Below the pieces are notes generated by a model that had not been told where the DNA came from, ran no database searches, and saw nothing but the letters and a program-made list of their open reading frames with translations. DNA of 14,324 nt from an uncultured Prosthecobacter sp. (GTDB lineage: Bacteria > Verrucomicrobiota > Verrucomicrobiia > Verrucomicrobiales > Verrucomicrobiaceae), in contig CALDGV010000633.1 of assembly GCA_937941745.1 (NCBI GenBank), positions 1 to 14,324 on the forward strand, read 5' to 3'. Of the stretch, positions 14,263-14,324 are shown one piece after another. Position 1 is the first letter of the stretch; each line of letters opens with the position of its first letter. The position numbers were made by a program, and so were the translations under genes.

Positions 14263-14324
14263 GATAGAAAGGCACGAGTTGCGTGGGGGAAACGCACTCA
14301 CATTCTTCCACTCGCTCTGTATCG

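Noticed and set aside
14276..14302. TGCGT...ACGCA dyad upstream of the beta-barrel gene
   Set aside because: Five-base arms around a G-rich loop; short, with no T-run and no supporting context.
1..14324. CRISPR arrays, tRNA or rRNA genes, insertion sequences, att sites
   Set aside because: No regularly spaced repeats, cloverleaf-like sequence, transposase or terminal inverted repeats were seen on either strand.

Overview
The window looks like a chromosomal segment from a member of the Verrucomicrobiota, perhaps Verrucomicrobiaceae-like. This assignment is an inference from three things: the C-minus ribosomal protein L33 sequence, the near absence of Shine-Dalgarno sequences, and the style of the Ig-repeat and beta-barrel surface proteins. 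No rRNA, tRNA, CRISPR array, insertion sequence or phage gene was seen. Coding density is high and no gap between genes exceeds 200 bp.

Left part (1-2562). The window opens with the last 27 codons of a plus-strand gene, probably a sugar phosphate isomerase/epimerase, followed by a hairpin and a T-tract terminator. Two minus-strand genes follow: a polytopic GT-C-type membrane glycosyltransferase-like protein (start 2562) and, downstream of it, a stand-alone cyclic-nucleotide-binding-fold protein whose phosphate-binding cassette lacks the usual arginine.

Centre (2563-5908). A divergent intergenic region leads into a plus-strand operon. It holds a DksA/TraR-family protein with a long Lys/Ala/Pro histone-H1-like N-terminal tail and a poly-Asp C-terminal tail, then rpmG (L33), then rpsR (S18), ending in a strong intrinsic terminator. 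folE2, a zinc-independent-type GTP cyclohydrolase I, starts 27 bp after that terminator. The DksA and L33 homologues have each lost three of the four zinc-finger cysteines, S18 has no cysteine, and FolE2 is the zinc-independent isozyme type, so the block resembles a zinc-sparing gene set. A small exported protein with a lysine-rich tail follows, and a bidirectional terminator separates it from the convergent right-hand operon.

Right part (5949-14221, all minus strand). Transcription probably runs from a predicted outer-membrane beta-barrel (about 18 strands by eye) to a Wzc-type polysaccharide co-polymerase/tyrosine kinase, a very short outer-membrane polysaccharide export (OPX) protein, a YkgJ-like cysteine-cluster protein, and a 1190-residue secreted protein with seven Ig-like domains. 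The pairing of a short OPX protein (no outer-membrane-spanning part) with an adjacent beta-barrel fits the composite OPX/beta-barrel translocon described for polysaccharide export. The Ig-repeat protein would be a candidate matrix or surface partner. No glycosyltransferase, flippase or polymerase of that pathway lies inside the window.
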